Shown here: one piece after another, positions 25,963 to 33,734 of the stretch
Position numbering within the stretch: the first letter of the stretch is position 1
Layout of the letters: every line of letters starts with the position of its first letter
NCBI RefSeq assembly: GCF_028330525.1
Contig: NZ_JAQMSD010000290.1
Location: 1-46,553, forward strand
Source: Spirulina sp. CS-785/01
GTDB taxonomy: Bacteria; Cyanobacteriota; Cyanobacteriia; Cyanobacteriales; Spirulinaceae
Direction of reading: 5' to 3'
Length of the DNA: 46,553 nucleotides
Notes under the pieces: generated by a model
Told to the model about the DNA's origin: nothing
What the model saw: the letters and a program-made list of their open reading frames with translations, nothing else
Databases searched by the model: none
Translations under genes and position numbers: made by a program

Positions 25963-26682
25963 ATGCTATTACTAAACCAGAATAACCTAGGCGAACAGGC
26001 ACTGAATAAGATTGCCGAGATGGCCTTGTACAGTCAGTTTAATGACGCAAAACAGTTGCGCGTTAAAGTGAAAACTGACCCTAATCTCTTGGCCCAAGGG
26101 AAGTTAGCCTCTTTGAGTATTGATGGGGAAGGGTTAGTCAGCCATAAAAATCTGCGGATGCAGCAGATGCAGTTACAGATGCGAGATATTGCGGTGAGTC
26201 CCTTTAAAGCGTTGATGGGGAATATTGAACTCATTGAACCGACACGGGGGACCGCTTGTGTGGTATTGACGAAGGCAGATTTTAACCGCGCTTTTAATAC
26301 TCAATGTTTAAGCGATCGCGCTTCCCTGTTAGGCGTTAAGCTAGAATCAGTCCATTGTCACCTACTCGACAGTGGCAAACTGCAAATTGAGGCATCTCTC
26401 CATCATAGGTCGGCGGGAGAGTCGCCAACGGTGACATTGGAGGCCAAACCCAAGATTACCCCCCAAACGGGAGAGGTAACGTTAACTCAGGTGGAATATA
26501 CCCAAGGGAAACCCCCGTCCTCGGAGTTGACAGATATTTTAGTGAATAAAGCGCGAGAGGTGCTAAGTTTACGGAATTTTGAGATGCGGGGAATTTCCTT
26601 ACGGGTGCAGAGTTTGGAAGTACGAGGGGGGTCTTTACGGTTACACGCGATCGCCAAAATGACCCATTTCCCCTCTAAATAA
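25963..26682 (+). CDS. DUF2993 (LmeA-like lipid-binding) protein
   Basis: 239 residues with the DUF2993 pattern: ALNKIAEMALYSQF, ...LRVKVKTDPNLLAQGKLASLSIDGEGLV, then MQLQMRDIAVSPFKALMGNIEL and ADFNRAFNT. Members in actinobacteria bind phospholipid; cyanobacterial members are uncharacterised. No signal peptide is visible. No convincing Shine-Dalgarno lies before the ATG, which follows an AT-rich tract. The downstream DUF2809 gene starts 14 bp later. Confidence 0.8.
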   Translation: MLLLNQNNLGEQALNKIAEMALYSQFNDAKQLRVKVKTDPNLLAQGKLASLSIDGEGLVSHKNLRMQQMQLQMRDIAVSPFKALMGNIELIEPTRGTACVVLTKADFNRAFNTQCLSDRASLLGVKLESVHCHLLDSGKLQIEASLHHRSAGESPTVTLEAKPKITPQTGEVTLTQVEYTQGKPPSSELTDILVNKAREVLSLRNFEMRGISLRVQSLEVRGGSLRLHAIAKMTHFPSK

Positions 26683-26696
26683 TTTCCCTCCCCGTC

Positions 26697-27101
26697 ATGG
26701 TCAGGCCATCGAAAACCCAAAAATCCCGCCTCTTGGCTGTGTTAGGGTTAATTGTACTCATTCCCATTGGCTTGTATTCCAAGGCATATTCTGGAATCGC
26801 CAGCCAATGGGTGAATAATTCTTTGGGTGCGGTGTTCTATGAAATGGCTTGGTGTTTTTTATTTTATAGTGTATTCCCCACCCCTAAAGCCGTTTGGCGG
26901 ATTCCCCTCGCGGTTTTTCTCGTCACCTGTGGTTTAGAGTTTCTGCAACTGTGGCAACCGGACTGGTTACAGGCAATTCGGGCGACCTTTCTCGGTAAAA
27001 TGATCTTAGGGACAACTTTTGCGAAAGCTGACTTTTTTTATTATGTGATCGGTTGTGGTTTGGGAGGTGTGGCCTTATGGGGCAGTCGGAGAGTTAAGTA
27101 A
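26697..27101 (+). CDS. DUF2809 membrane protein
   Basis: 134 residues with about four hydrophobic segments. GLYSKAYSGIASQWVNNSLG, EMAWCFLFY, GLEFLQLWQPDWLQAIRATFLGK and LGTTFAKADFFYYVIGCG match the DUF2809 family. Function unknown. It starts 14 bp after the DUF2993 gene, so the two are probably co-transcribed. Confidence 0.85.
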   Translation: MVRPSKTQKSRLLAVLGLIVLIPIGLYSKAYSGIASQWVNNSLGAVFYEMAWCFLFYSVFPTPKAVWRIPLAVFLVTCGLEFLQLWQPDWLQAIRATFLGKMILGTTFAKADFFYYVIGCGLGGVALWGSRRVK

Positions 27102-27114
27102 TGATTTTATCTAT

Positions 27115-27375
27115 TTAAGCGGCCAAGAGGGACTGTAATTGTTGTTCACACTGGCGAAAAATAAAATTAATCGCCGCTACGAGTTTGTCAAGGGATTGAA
27201 TCGTATAAAACTCTTTATGCTGGGTGAATGAATTGCCTTCTAATTTGCCCAATTGCCAGATTTTTCCATTAGAAACAATCCCGTAAACAACGTGACGACT
27301 CCAAGGAAAACCCGACTCAGACTGTTAAAAGATTGACATTGCTCCCGACTGGCATACCATAATAAAGAAGTGACT
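27115..27375 (-). pseudogene. Decayed gene, C-terminal fragment only
   Basis: On the minus strand an open frame ends at the TAA at 27115 and reads FPWSRHVVYGIVSNGKIWQL, then KLEGNSFTQHKEFYTIQSLD and KLVAAINFIFRQCEQQL. It is clearly protein-like but has no start codon: an in-frame stop lies about 70 codons upstream. The probable continuation (LLWYASREQCQSFN) lies in another frame, which implies a frameshift near 27320. The 'YGIVSNGKIWQ' word resembles cyanobacterial hypotheticals of PD-(D/E)XK-like type. The family is not certain. The rest of this 378-bp gap holds only the GTPase leader. Confidence 0.6.
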
Positions 27376-27479
27376 CTCTAGGTTGCGATCGCAGCTTCTC
27401 CAGAGAGAATTTCGCTTTTTTTAAGGTAAGCTAGTAGCGGATACTTGCTTACTGAATCTTTTAATGTGTATTCCGGTGT

Positions 27480-29771
27480 ATGTCTTCTCAACTGTTCCAA
27501 AAAACCTATGAAAGTCTTGCAGATACGGGGCCGAGACTCCTCCAGTATCTGCAAAGGATACACGCCCAACAACTCAGCGAGGGAGACGACACCGAAGCCT
27601 TACGCAGCATCGAAGGGGACGTTCTCAAAGCCCTCTACGCCCTTTCTAACCAAAAATATCAGGTGGCCGTCGTGGCGGCCATGAAAGCGGGTAAAAGCAC
27701 CTTTCTCAACGCCCTTATCGGGGCCGATGTCTTGGCCAGTGAAACCGAGTCTTGTACCGTTTGTCGAACCGATATCCTCCCCGTAGCGGATGCGAGTCAA
27801 TCCCAACTCCTAGAATATCGGGAAAATAAAACAGACCCCGTGGTTATTGCAGAAGGGAATGCCTCCTTAATTCGCCAATATTTTCTCGAACGTACCCATA
27901 TTATACGAGCAAGTGCCAACCGCGATCGCACCGTCCGTTTCCAACTCAAACACCCCATTGCAGCCATCCGTAACCTCCCCCCCCTAAAAGGGTTTACCCT
28001 CGTCGATACCCCAGGCCCCAACGAGTGGAAAGACACCACCTTCGACACCATCGCCCTCAAAGAAACCGCCTTCGATGCCCTACGCAACTGCGATGTCATC
28101 CTCTTCATTCTCGACTACTCCTCCTTTAAAGACAGCACCAACTCCGAATTACTGCAAGAACTCATCGAACAACGCAGCGACTTCCTACGACGGTCCCGCC
28201 GGGCCATTTACTTCATCCTCAACAAAATAGACCGAAAAACCGAAGAAGACCGCCCCATTCAGCACGTCATCGACGACTTACGACGCACCATCCAAGAATT
28301 CGGCATCCCCAACCCCCTCATATACCCCGTCAGCGCCTGGCAAGGACTCCTCGCCAAACTCATCGACGGAGACACCGCCACCGAAAACCACATGAAGAAC
28401 TTTAAACGCTTCTTCAGTGGTCGATATGCGCGGGAAACCGAAGACGGAGACTTAATTATTCCCTCCCCCAAAAAAATCGCCCCCCAAGCCTTAGAAGAAA
28501 GTTTAATTCCCATCATTGAACAAGCCGTTATCGGCGACCTACTCACCAATGCAGGTTGGAACTTATTGCGCGATGTCAGCGCGAAACTGGATAAAGGAGT
28601 CAAAAGCGTCGAAGACATTTTAAACGCCAGAATTCGCGGTTGGCAGATGGAGATAAAACCCCTCCGCCAACGGATGGAAGCCTATAAACAACTGGCCAAA
28701 AACGCCATTATCCAAATTCGGGAAGTTAAACAATTAGTCGAACAACAAGAACAGAAATTAATCGCCCAATTTAAACGAGAAATTACCGACTTTGCCGAAC
28801 GGGCAAAACAGACCATTCATGAAGAATTTGAACGGTTTGTGCAAGTCCATGAGTCCGATAACAACGAGTCCCAGTTTGAAGACTTTGCCGAAACAGAAAA
28901 GCTGGAAACTGACGACTCAGAAACCCCAGAAGAAAAAGCCACCGATGAAGATGTCAAAGACTCTAAGGAACAGTCCGCTGGGTCTGAGTTTCACGTTCCC
29001 CAAAAACTGCAAAATTCCCTCAAGAAAGCCATAGGCAACCTTTTACAATATTCAGATAACCCCTATATTATCCATTGTGGAACAGAAGAAGAAGTCGAAC
29101 AAATTAAACAAGATATTAATCACTTTTGTTCGATTTTAATTAAAGATTGGTGGACAGACACTCAAGATAAACTCTCCAGAGAAGGGACTATTATTCGCCA
29201 AGAATTAGTCTCCCAAATTCAGGACAATATTCAAACCATTTCTAATGAACTTTCAGAATATTTAGGGGACGCATTAGAAGTGAACATGAATATCAACCCC
29301 ATTCAGATGTTAGTCTTTGACTTTCAAGGAATTGACGCACAAGTTCAACAACAAACCGAAAACTATACCCGTTGGACTAGGGAACGCAAACAGGCATTTT
29401 GTCGAGACTACGAAGTTGATATTCAAGTTGATGACCGTCGCTCTTATTATGAAATTGATATGCGTCTCACCATTAATGCTATTTTACGGCAAATTGACGC
29501 ACAAACCCTAGGTAGTTTAGAGGTTGTCGAACGAGTCATTAAAAAACAGATTTCCGATGACTTTCAACACGCAGAACAACAAATTAATGACTATATTCAC
29601 CGCTTTTTAGTAGAGTTTGATCGTTTAGTCCAAGAACGAGAAAATCGAGAAGCAGAAGTTGAGCAAATTTTAGAAACATTAGAAGCGCAAGCAGAAGAAT
29701 TATCGCAATATAAACAGGAATTAAATTATATTCAAGAGTCCTTAGAACAATGGAAACCGGAAGGGAATTAA
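27480..29771 (+). CDS. Dynamin-like GTPase
   Basis: 763 residues. GTPase motifs are G1 AAMKAGKST (66-74), a G2 Thr around 93, G3 DTPG (176-179) and G4 NKID (248-251). Long helical regions follow, including an acidic linker (about 460-500, TDDSETPEEKATDEDVKDS-type) and a C-terminal coiled coil (REAEVEQILETLEAQAEEL). This is the layout of bacterial dynamin-like proteins, which remodel or repair membranes; Nostoc BDLP is a known relative class. No strong membrane-paddle segment is seen. There is no second dynamin gene next to it. The G1 sequence has Ala for the usual first Gly. Confidence 0.85.
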   Translation: MSSQLFQKTYESLADTGPRLLQYLQRIHAQQLSEGDDTEALRSIEGDVLKALYALSNQKYQVAVVAAMKAGKSTFLNALIGADVLASETESCTVCRTDILPVADASQSQLLEYRENKTDPVVIAEGNASLIRQYFLERTHIIRASANRDRTVRFQLKHPIAAIRNLPPLKGFTLVDTPGPNEWKDTTFDTIALKETAFDALRNCDVILFILDYSSFKDSTNSELLQELIEQRSDFLRRSRRAIYFILNKIDRKTEEDRPIQHVIDDLRRTIQEFGIPNPLIYPVSAWQGLLAKLIDGDTATENHMKNFKRFFSGRYARETEDGDLIIPSPKKIAPQALEESLIPIIEQAVIGDLLTNAGWNLLRDVSAKLDKGVKSVEDILNARIRGWQMEIKPLRQRMEAYKQLAKNAIIQIREVKQLVEQQEQKLIAQFKREITDFAERAKQTIHEEFERFVQVHESDNNESQFEDFAETEKLETDDSETPEEKATDEDVKDSKEQSAGSEFHVPQKLQNSLKKAIGNLLQYSDNPYIIHCGTEEEVEQIKQDINHFCSILIKDWWTDTQDKLSREGTIIRQELVSQIQDNIQTISNELSEYLGDALEVNMNINPIQMLVFDFQGIDAQVQQQTENYTRWTRERKQAFCRDYEVDIQVDDRRSYYEIDMRLTINAILRQIDAQTLGSLEVVERVIKKQISDDFQHAEQQINDYIHRFLVEFDRLVQERENREAEVEQILETLEAQAEELSQYKQELNYIQESLEQWKPEGN

Positions 29772-29780
29772 AACCATAAA

Positions 29781-30419
29781 ATGAGCAATTTGTCAACCAA
29801 AATTAAACCGGAAACGTGGGTGGCAGCGACTTGGGAGGAGTATCTGCAACTCTCGGAAAATCCCGATTATGACAAGGCAAAATTTTATTATCATCAAGGG
29901 AAAATTAGAATTGAAATGACTCCGGTAGGATATGAACACGGTAGCGATCATTCAATTATTCATTATGCCATTAATCTTTATGCTGCCCTGAACCAAATCC
30001 CTTTAATTGGACTTGACAACTTAACCTATCGTCAACCTCAAATGTTGGGATTTCACCCCGATTTATCCTATTATGTTGGGGCGGCAACTGAAGTGATTTC
30101 TAACGCAACAGGGATTATCGATCTAAACCACTACCCTCCGCCTAATTTAGTGGTCGAAATTGCTAAAAGTTCTCTGGCCGATGACCAAGGAGAAAAACGC
30201 TTATTGTACGAAAGTCTAGACATTGCAGAATATTGGATTGTTGATGTACAAAATACGCGCATTCTAGCGTTTCAAATAGAGAATAACGGCAGTCGCAGAA
30301 TTGCGGTTTCGCAAGTTTTACCCAATTTAGACCTTTCTATCCTAGAATCTGCCCTCCGGCAAACCTGTGAAAGTGATCATGGTCAAGTGGGGGCATGGTT
30401 ATTGAGTCAGTGGCAGTAA
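29781..30419 (+). CDS. Uma2 family (DUF820) nuclease-fold protein
   Basis: 212 residues with the Uma2 pattern: ATWEEYLQLSENPDYDKAKFYY, GSDHSIIHYAINLYAAL, then the PD-(D/E)XK core HPDLSYYV and NLVVEIAKSSLADDQGEKRLLYES, and AEYWIVDVQNTRI. Such genes are amplified in cyanobacteria and their role is unclear. It starts 9 bp after the dynamin-like gene, so the two are probably co-transcribed. Endonuclease activity is only assumed from the fold. Confidence 0.9.
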   Translation: MSNLSTKIKPETWVAATWEEYLQLSENPDYDKAKFYYHQGKIRIEMTPVGYEHGSDHSIIHYAINLYAALNQIPLIGLDNLTYRQPQMLGFHPDLSYYVGAATEVISNATGIIDLNHYPPPNLVVEIAKSSLADDQGEKRLLYESLDIAEYWIVDVQNTRILAFQIENNGSRRIAVSQVLPNLDLSILESALRQTCESDHGQVGAWLLSQWQ

Positions 30420-30420
30420 T

Positions 30421-30505
30421 CCTTGGGTTAAAATCCAAGTTGTAGGATGGGCAAAATTTATAACTTTCAACGTTTAATCTAAGTTTAACTGCCTGCCCAC
30501 CCTAC
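30421..30505. repeat. Two inverted repeats downstream of the Uma2 gene
   Basis: First, an imperfect copy of the CCTTGGGTT...AACCCAAGG palindrome (30421-30440). Second, an 11-bp inverted repeat GTAGGATGGGC (30442-30452) and GCCCACCCTAC (30495-30505) with one mismatch, spanning 64 bp. I recall GTAGGGTGGGC ends from small non-coding mobile repeats in cyanobacteria. No gene is visible between the arms. Confidence 0.65.
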
Positions 30506-30564
30506 GGCGGTTATTTATATTATTTAACTTAAAATAACGGCCATCAAGATTTAAACTGGTTTTT

Positions 30565-32190
30565 ATGACAGTCAATTTAATCGCCAACTCCCTATCCCCC
30601 TATCAACCGACGCAGGCTGATCAACGGTTTATTGAAGACCTGAATTTAATGATTCGGGCGAAATATCCTCTGTTGTATATTGTGGCGGCAGAGGAAGAAC
30701 CTGTAATGCAGATTTTACAACAGGTGGCCTTGCAAGGGGTCCCCCAACGTCGTCTCTTGCAGTGGAATATTGTGCGGGGATGGGATGACCACGGGACCAA
30801 CCGCAATTCGGTGATGGGGGCCTTAGACCGCATTCGTAAGCAGGAGGAGGCGGAACCGACTATCTTTGTGTTAAAAGACCTGCATTATATTTTACGATCG
30901 CCGCACATCTCCCAAAATGCCCCCGTCATTCGAGAGTTAAAAAACCTCGCCCAAGAATTAAAACACAGTCGCCACACCCTCATCCTCACCAGTCACACCC
31001 TCGAAGTCCCCCCAGAAATTAGTGAAGACATGACGGTGATGGATTTCCCGTTACCGGATAATGAGGAAATTAACCGCTTTATTGACCGCATCAACGCCGA
31101 TCAATTAAAACTAGAGGGACTGGCCAGAGAACAACTGGTGAAAGCCTGTCAGGGGTTGAGTCGTGTCCGCATTCAACGGGTTTTAGCCAAGGCGTTGGCG
31201 GCCAAAGAACAAATTAATGAAACGGACATCGATCGCGTTTTAGAGGAGAAAAAACAAGCCATTCGTCAGTCCGGGACATTGGAATTTTACACCGCCCAAG
31301 AATCCCTGAAAAATGTCGGCGGCTTGGAGAATCTGAAACAATGGGTGAGAATGCGTCAGGATGCCTTTACCGAGGAAGCGAGACGCTACGGTATCCCTAA
31401 CCCCAAAGGGGTGTTATTGGTGGGAATACAAGGGACCGGGAAATCTCTCTCCGCGAAAACCATCGCCCATGAGTGGCGTTTACCCTTGCTGCGGTTGGAC
31501 ACGGGCCGCTTATTTGGGGGCCTGGTGGGGGAAAGTGAGGGGAAAGTCCGCCAGATGATTCAAATTACCGAAGCGATCGCACCTTGTGTACTTTGGATCG
31601 ATGAAATTGACAAAGCCTTTGGCAACCTCTCTGGCGGGTATGACGGGGACTCTGGGACTTCTCGGCGGGTGTTTGGGTCGCTGATCACCTGGATGCAGGA
31701 AAAAACCGCCCCCGTGTTTATTGTAGCGACGGCCAATAATGTGGAGATTTTACCCGCCGAGTTATTGCGGAAAGGTCGTTTTGATGAAATCTTTTTCTTG
31801 AGTCTCCCCACGGAAAAAGAACGACAAGACATTTTTAAGGTTCACTTACAACGGTTGCGGCCTTCACGGGTTCGTAATTTTAATATCCCCTTATTGGCGA
31901 AACAAACTAAGGATTTTAGTGGGGCAGAAATTGAACAGGTGATTTTTGATGCCATGTATTTGGCCTTTGGAACGTTAATTAATGGACAACGGCGAGACTT
32001 TACCACCGAAGATATTTTACGGGCTATTGAGGAGACTGTTCCTTTGGCCGCTATAGCCCGCGATCGCATCGAAGATTTAAAACAATGGGCAGCCGAAGCA
32101 GGTGCAAGATGCGCGTCCAACGACACCGAACTCTCGGAAGCCCTACGAGATTATATCAAACGACGGGGGTTAGAGGAGTTAGAAGAATAG
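30565..32190 (+). CDS. ycf46: Ycf46-type AAA ATPase
   Basis: 541 residues. A degenerate N-terminal domain (1-235) includes YPLLYIVAAEEEPVMQIL and TIFVLKDLHYIL. The AAA module has Walker A GIQGTGKS (287-294), Walker B CVLWIDEIDKAF (341-352) and an arginine-finger region LLRKGRFDEIF (401-410). This is the Ycf46 family, conserved in cyanobacteria and red-lineage plastids; the Synechocystis homologue slr0374 is known as a stress-responsive gene. The substrate is unknown. Repeats separate it from the low-complexity-tail gene downstream. Confidence 0.92.
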   Translation: MTVNLIANSLSPYQPTQADQRFIEDLNLMIRAKYPLLYIVAAEEEPVMQILQQVALQGVPQRRLLQWNIVRGWDDHGTNRNSVMGALDRIRKQEEAEPTIFVLKDLHYILRSPHISQNAPVIRELKNLAQELKHSRHTLILTSHTLEVPPEISEDMTVMDFPLPDNEEINRFIDRINADQLKLEGLAREQLVKACQGLSRVRIQRVLAKALAAKEQINETDIDRVLEEKKQAIRQSGTLEFYTAQESLKNVGGLENLKQWVRMRQDAFTEEARRYGIPNPKGVLLVGIQGTGKSLSAKTIAHEWRLPLLRLDTGRLFGGLVGESEGKVRQMIQITEAIAPCVLWIDEIDKAFGNLSGGYDGDSGTSRRVFGSLITWMQEKTAPVFIVATANNVEILPAELLRKGRFDEIFFLSLPTEKERQDIFKVHLQRLRPSRVRNFNIPLLAKQTKDFSGAEIEQVIFDAMYLAFGTLINGQRRDFTTEDILRAIEETVPLAAIARDRIEDLKQWAAEAGARCASNDTELSEALRDYIKRRGLEELEE

Positions 32191-32266
32191 TTGACAGGTG
32201 ATAGTTGATAGTTGACAGTTGATAGTTAATCACCAATTACCAATCACCCATTACCCAATAACACCA
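32190..32266. repeat. TTGATAG / TTACCAA heptamer array before the low-complexity-tail gene
   Basis: The 76-bp gap is built of TTGATAG/TTGACAG units followed by CACCAATTACCAATCACCCA and ends 1 to 5 bases before the next ATG. No Shine-Dalgarno remains. The same words occur at 3812-3842 and 23172-23200. Confidence 0.85.
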
Positions 32267-33208
32267 ATGAACTTTCGTTTAGACCCTTATCTCTGGTTAC
32301 ATTTAGCTGGTTTAGCCGTTTTACCCATTTGGTTACTGCTGGTTTGGTTAGGCATTGCAGCAGGGAGTCCATTGATTTCTTATAGCTTTGAAACAGTGAT
32401 TTTAGTCATTGTGGGACTATTACCGATTCTCTGGATGCAGTGGACGCGGCCTTTTGAAATTTACAGCTTTTTATTGGTGGCCGTCCAACCTAAAGAACTC
32501 ACCACCACCCAACGGAAAATCCTCAGCCTCTTTAAAAGTTGGAAGTTGCGGGTTTTAAGTATTCCGACGGCCTTGTTTATGGTGTGGGTGTTGTGGCAAT
32601 TGTATCAGTGGGCCCCCCTGGCAGCGACAGCAACGCCGATTTCTCCTCGGTGGCATATTCTAGGATTGGGGGTTGCTGCGATCGCCTTTTTACTCAGCAA
32701 TCTATTTATCCAAGTCCCGGTCAGTGTCCTCTCGGTGTTACTCACCCCAACCTCTCAATTTAATAATACTGACCCCTACGACCCCCAACAAATCTCCCAA
32801 GATTTTACCCTAGTTGGGTTTCCCATCGGTCAATTTTTACCCACTCTCCCAGAAACTGAACAACCTCCCGCAAAACAAGAGGAAACCCCTGAACCCCCCA
32901 CAGAAAGTCCTGAGACGGGAGAGACAACAGAAACTCCCCCTGAAACTCCAACAGAAAGTCCTGAGACGGGAGAGACAGTAGAAACTTCCCCTGAAACTCC
33001 AACAGAAAGTCCTGAGACGGGAGAGACAGTAGAAATTCCCCCTGAAACTCCAACAGAAAGTCCTGAGACGGGAGAGACAGTAGAAACTTCCCCTGAAACT
33101 CCAACAGAAAGTCCTGAGACGGGAGAGACAACAGAAACTCCCCCTGAACCTCCAACCGTAACAGAAAATCAAGAAATCTCAGAGAGTGAGGCCGACTCCC
33201 AAAAGTAG
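32267..33208 (+). CDS. Membrane protein with a low-complexity Pro/Thr/Glu tail
   Basis: 313 residues from the ATG giving MNFRLDPYLWLHLAGLAVLP; an in-frame ATG at 32219 would read through repeat DNA and is rejected. About four hydrophobic segments occupy residues 10-170, with RPFEIYSFLLVAVQP in a loop. The C-terminal tail (about 210-313) is made of 17-residue repeats PETPTESPETGETVETS, acidic and proline-rich. I recall this as the cyanobacterial 'low-complexity tail membrane protein' type. Function unknown. Confidence 0.8.
   Translation: MNFRLDPYLWLHLAGLAVLPIWLLLVWLGIAAGSPLISYSFETVILVIVGLLPILWMQWTRPFEIYSFLLVAVQPKELTTTQRKILSLFKSWKLRVLSIPTALFMVWVLWQLYQWAPLAATATPISPRWHILGLGVAAIAFLLSNLFIQVPVSVLSVLLTPTSQFNNTDPYDPQQISQDFTLVGFPIGQFLPTLPETEQPPAKQEETPEPPTESPETGETTETPPETPTESPETGETVETSPETPTESPETGETVEIPPETPTESPETGETVETSPETPTESPETGETTETPPEPPTVTENQEISESEADSQK
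32892..33150 (+). repeat. Five copies of a 51-bp coding tandem repeat
   Basis: The word GAAAGTCCTGAGACGGGAGA starts at 32903, 32954, 33005, 33056 and 33107, an exact 51-bp period (17 codons). The first copy and the last half-copy have diverged most; the middle copies differ at a few positions, mainly GTAGAAACT/GTAGAAATT/ACAGAAACT. Alternate copies match best, which suggests duplication of a two-unit block. Confidence 0.95.
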
Positions 33209-33376
33209 GCCACCCTCACCCCCTTTCCTATTCCCTTCCCTCATAGTGAATGGAACAACTGTTTCAGCAGTTCCCAAGTCCATAGGAATTTGGTGTAATT
33301 TGCAGCATAATAGAAATAGAAAAGCGGGTATTCTTAAAATAAAAGTAACGTAATGTAAAGAGAGAGGTATTTATAA

Positions 33377-33577
33377 ATGGCCAATACAACAGCCGCATCT
33401 GCCCAATTTGCCAGTGATCAAGCCGTCTGGGGTAATCTCAAAGATGCGATCGCTAACAGTTCCGGATTTCAACGGTGGCAAATTCAGCGTCGCTATAGCG
33501 ATGCCCCGGTTTCCGAATCCTTAGACGAACAAGTCCAGACCTATCTCCGAGAAACCTTAGAAACCTTAGCGTATTAA
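33377..33577 (+). CDS. Small conserved hypothetical protein
   Basis: 66 residues, MANTTAASAQFASDQAVWGNL through YLRETLETLAY. A purine-rich AGAGAGAGG sequence ends 8 bases before the ATG and supports the start. The protein is soluble, with amphipathic helices. The composition and start signal suggest a real gene; I do not recognise the family. A weak hairpin (GGAAC...GTTCC, near 33252-33274) lies upstream and may end the previous transcript. Confidence 0.65.
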   Translation: MANTTAASAQFASDQAVWGNLKDAIANSSGFQRWQIQRRYSDAPVSESLDEQVQTYLRETLETLAY

Positions 33578-33734
33578 AGCCACCTCGCCCAATTTTAACA
33601 GAATGTTCACTGAAACTTCCGATTAACCGTGAGGAGTCCCGCAATTCGGAGTTTTTCCATTCACACCAAGTCAACCCCCTGTCCTCAACTTTATACTAGA
33701 GATAGTTAAGAACTCCAAAAGATGAGGGCAGGCC

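Noticed and set aside
32805-33172. Two overlapping minus-strand open frames of 111-116 codons
   Set aside because: They are read opposite the 51-bp tandem repeat of the plus-strand membrane protein. The repeat alone keeps the frames open; the peptides are pure repeats of the complement.
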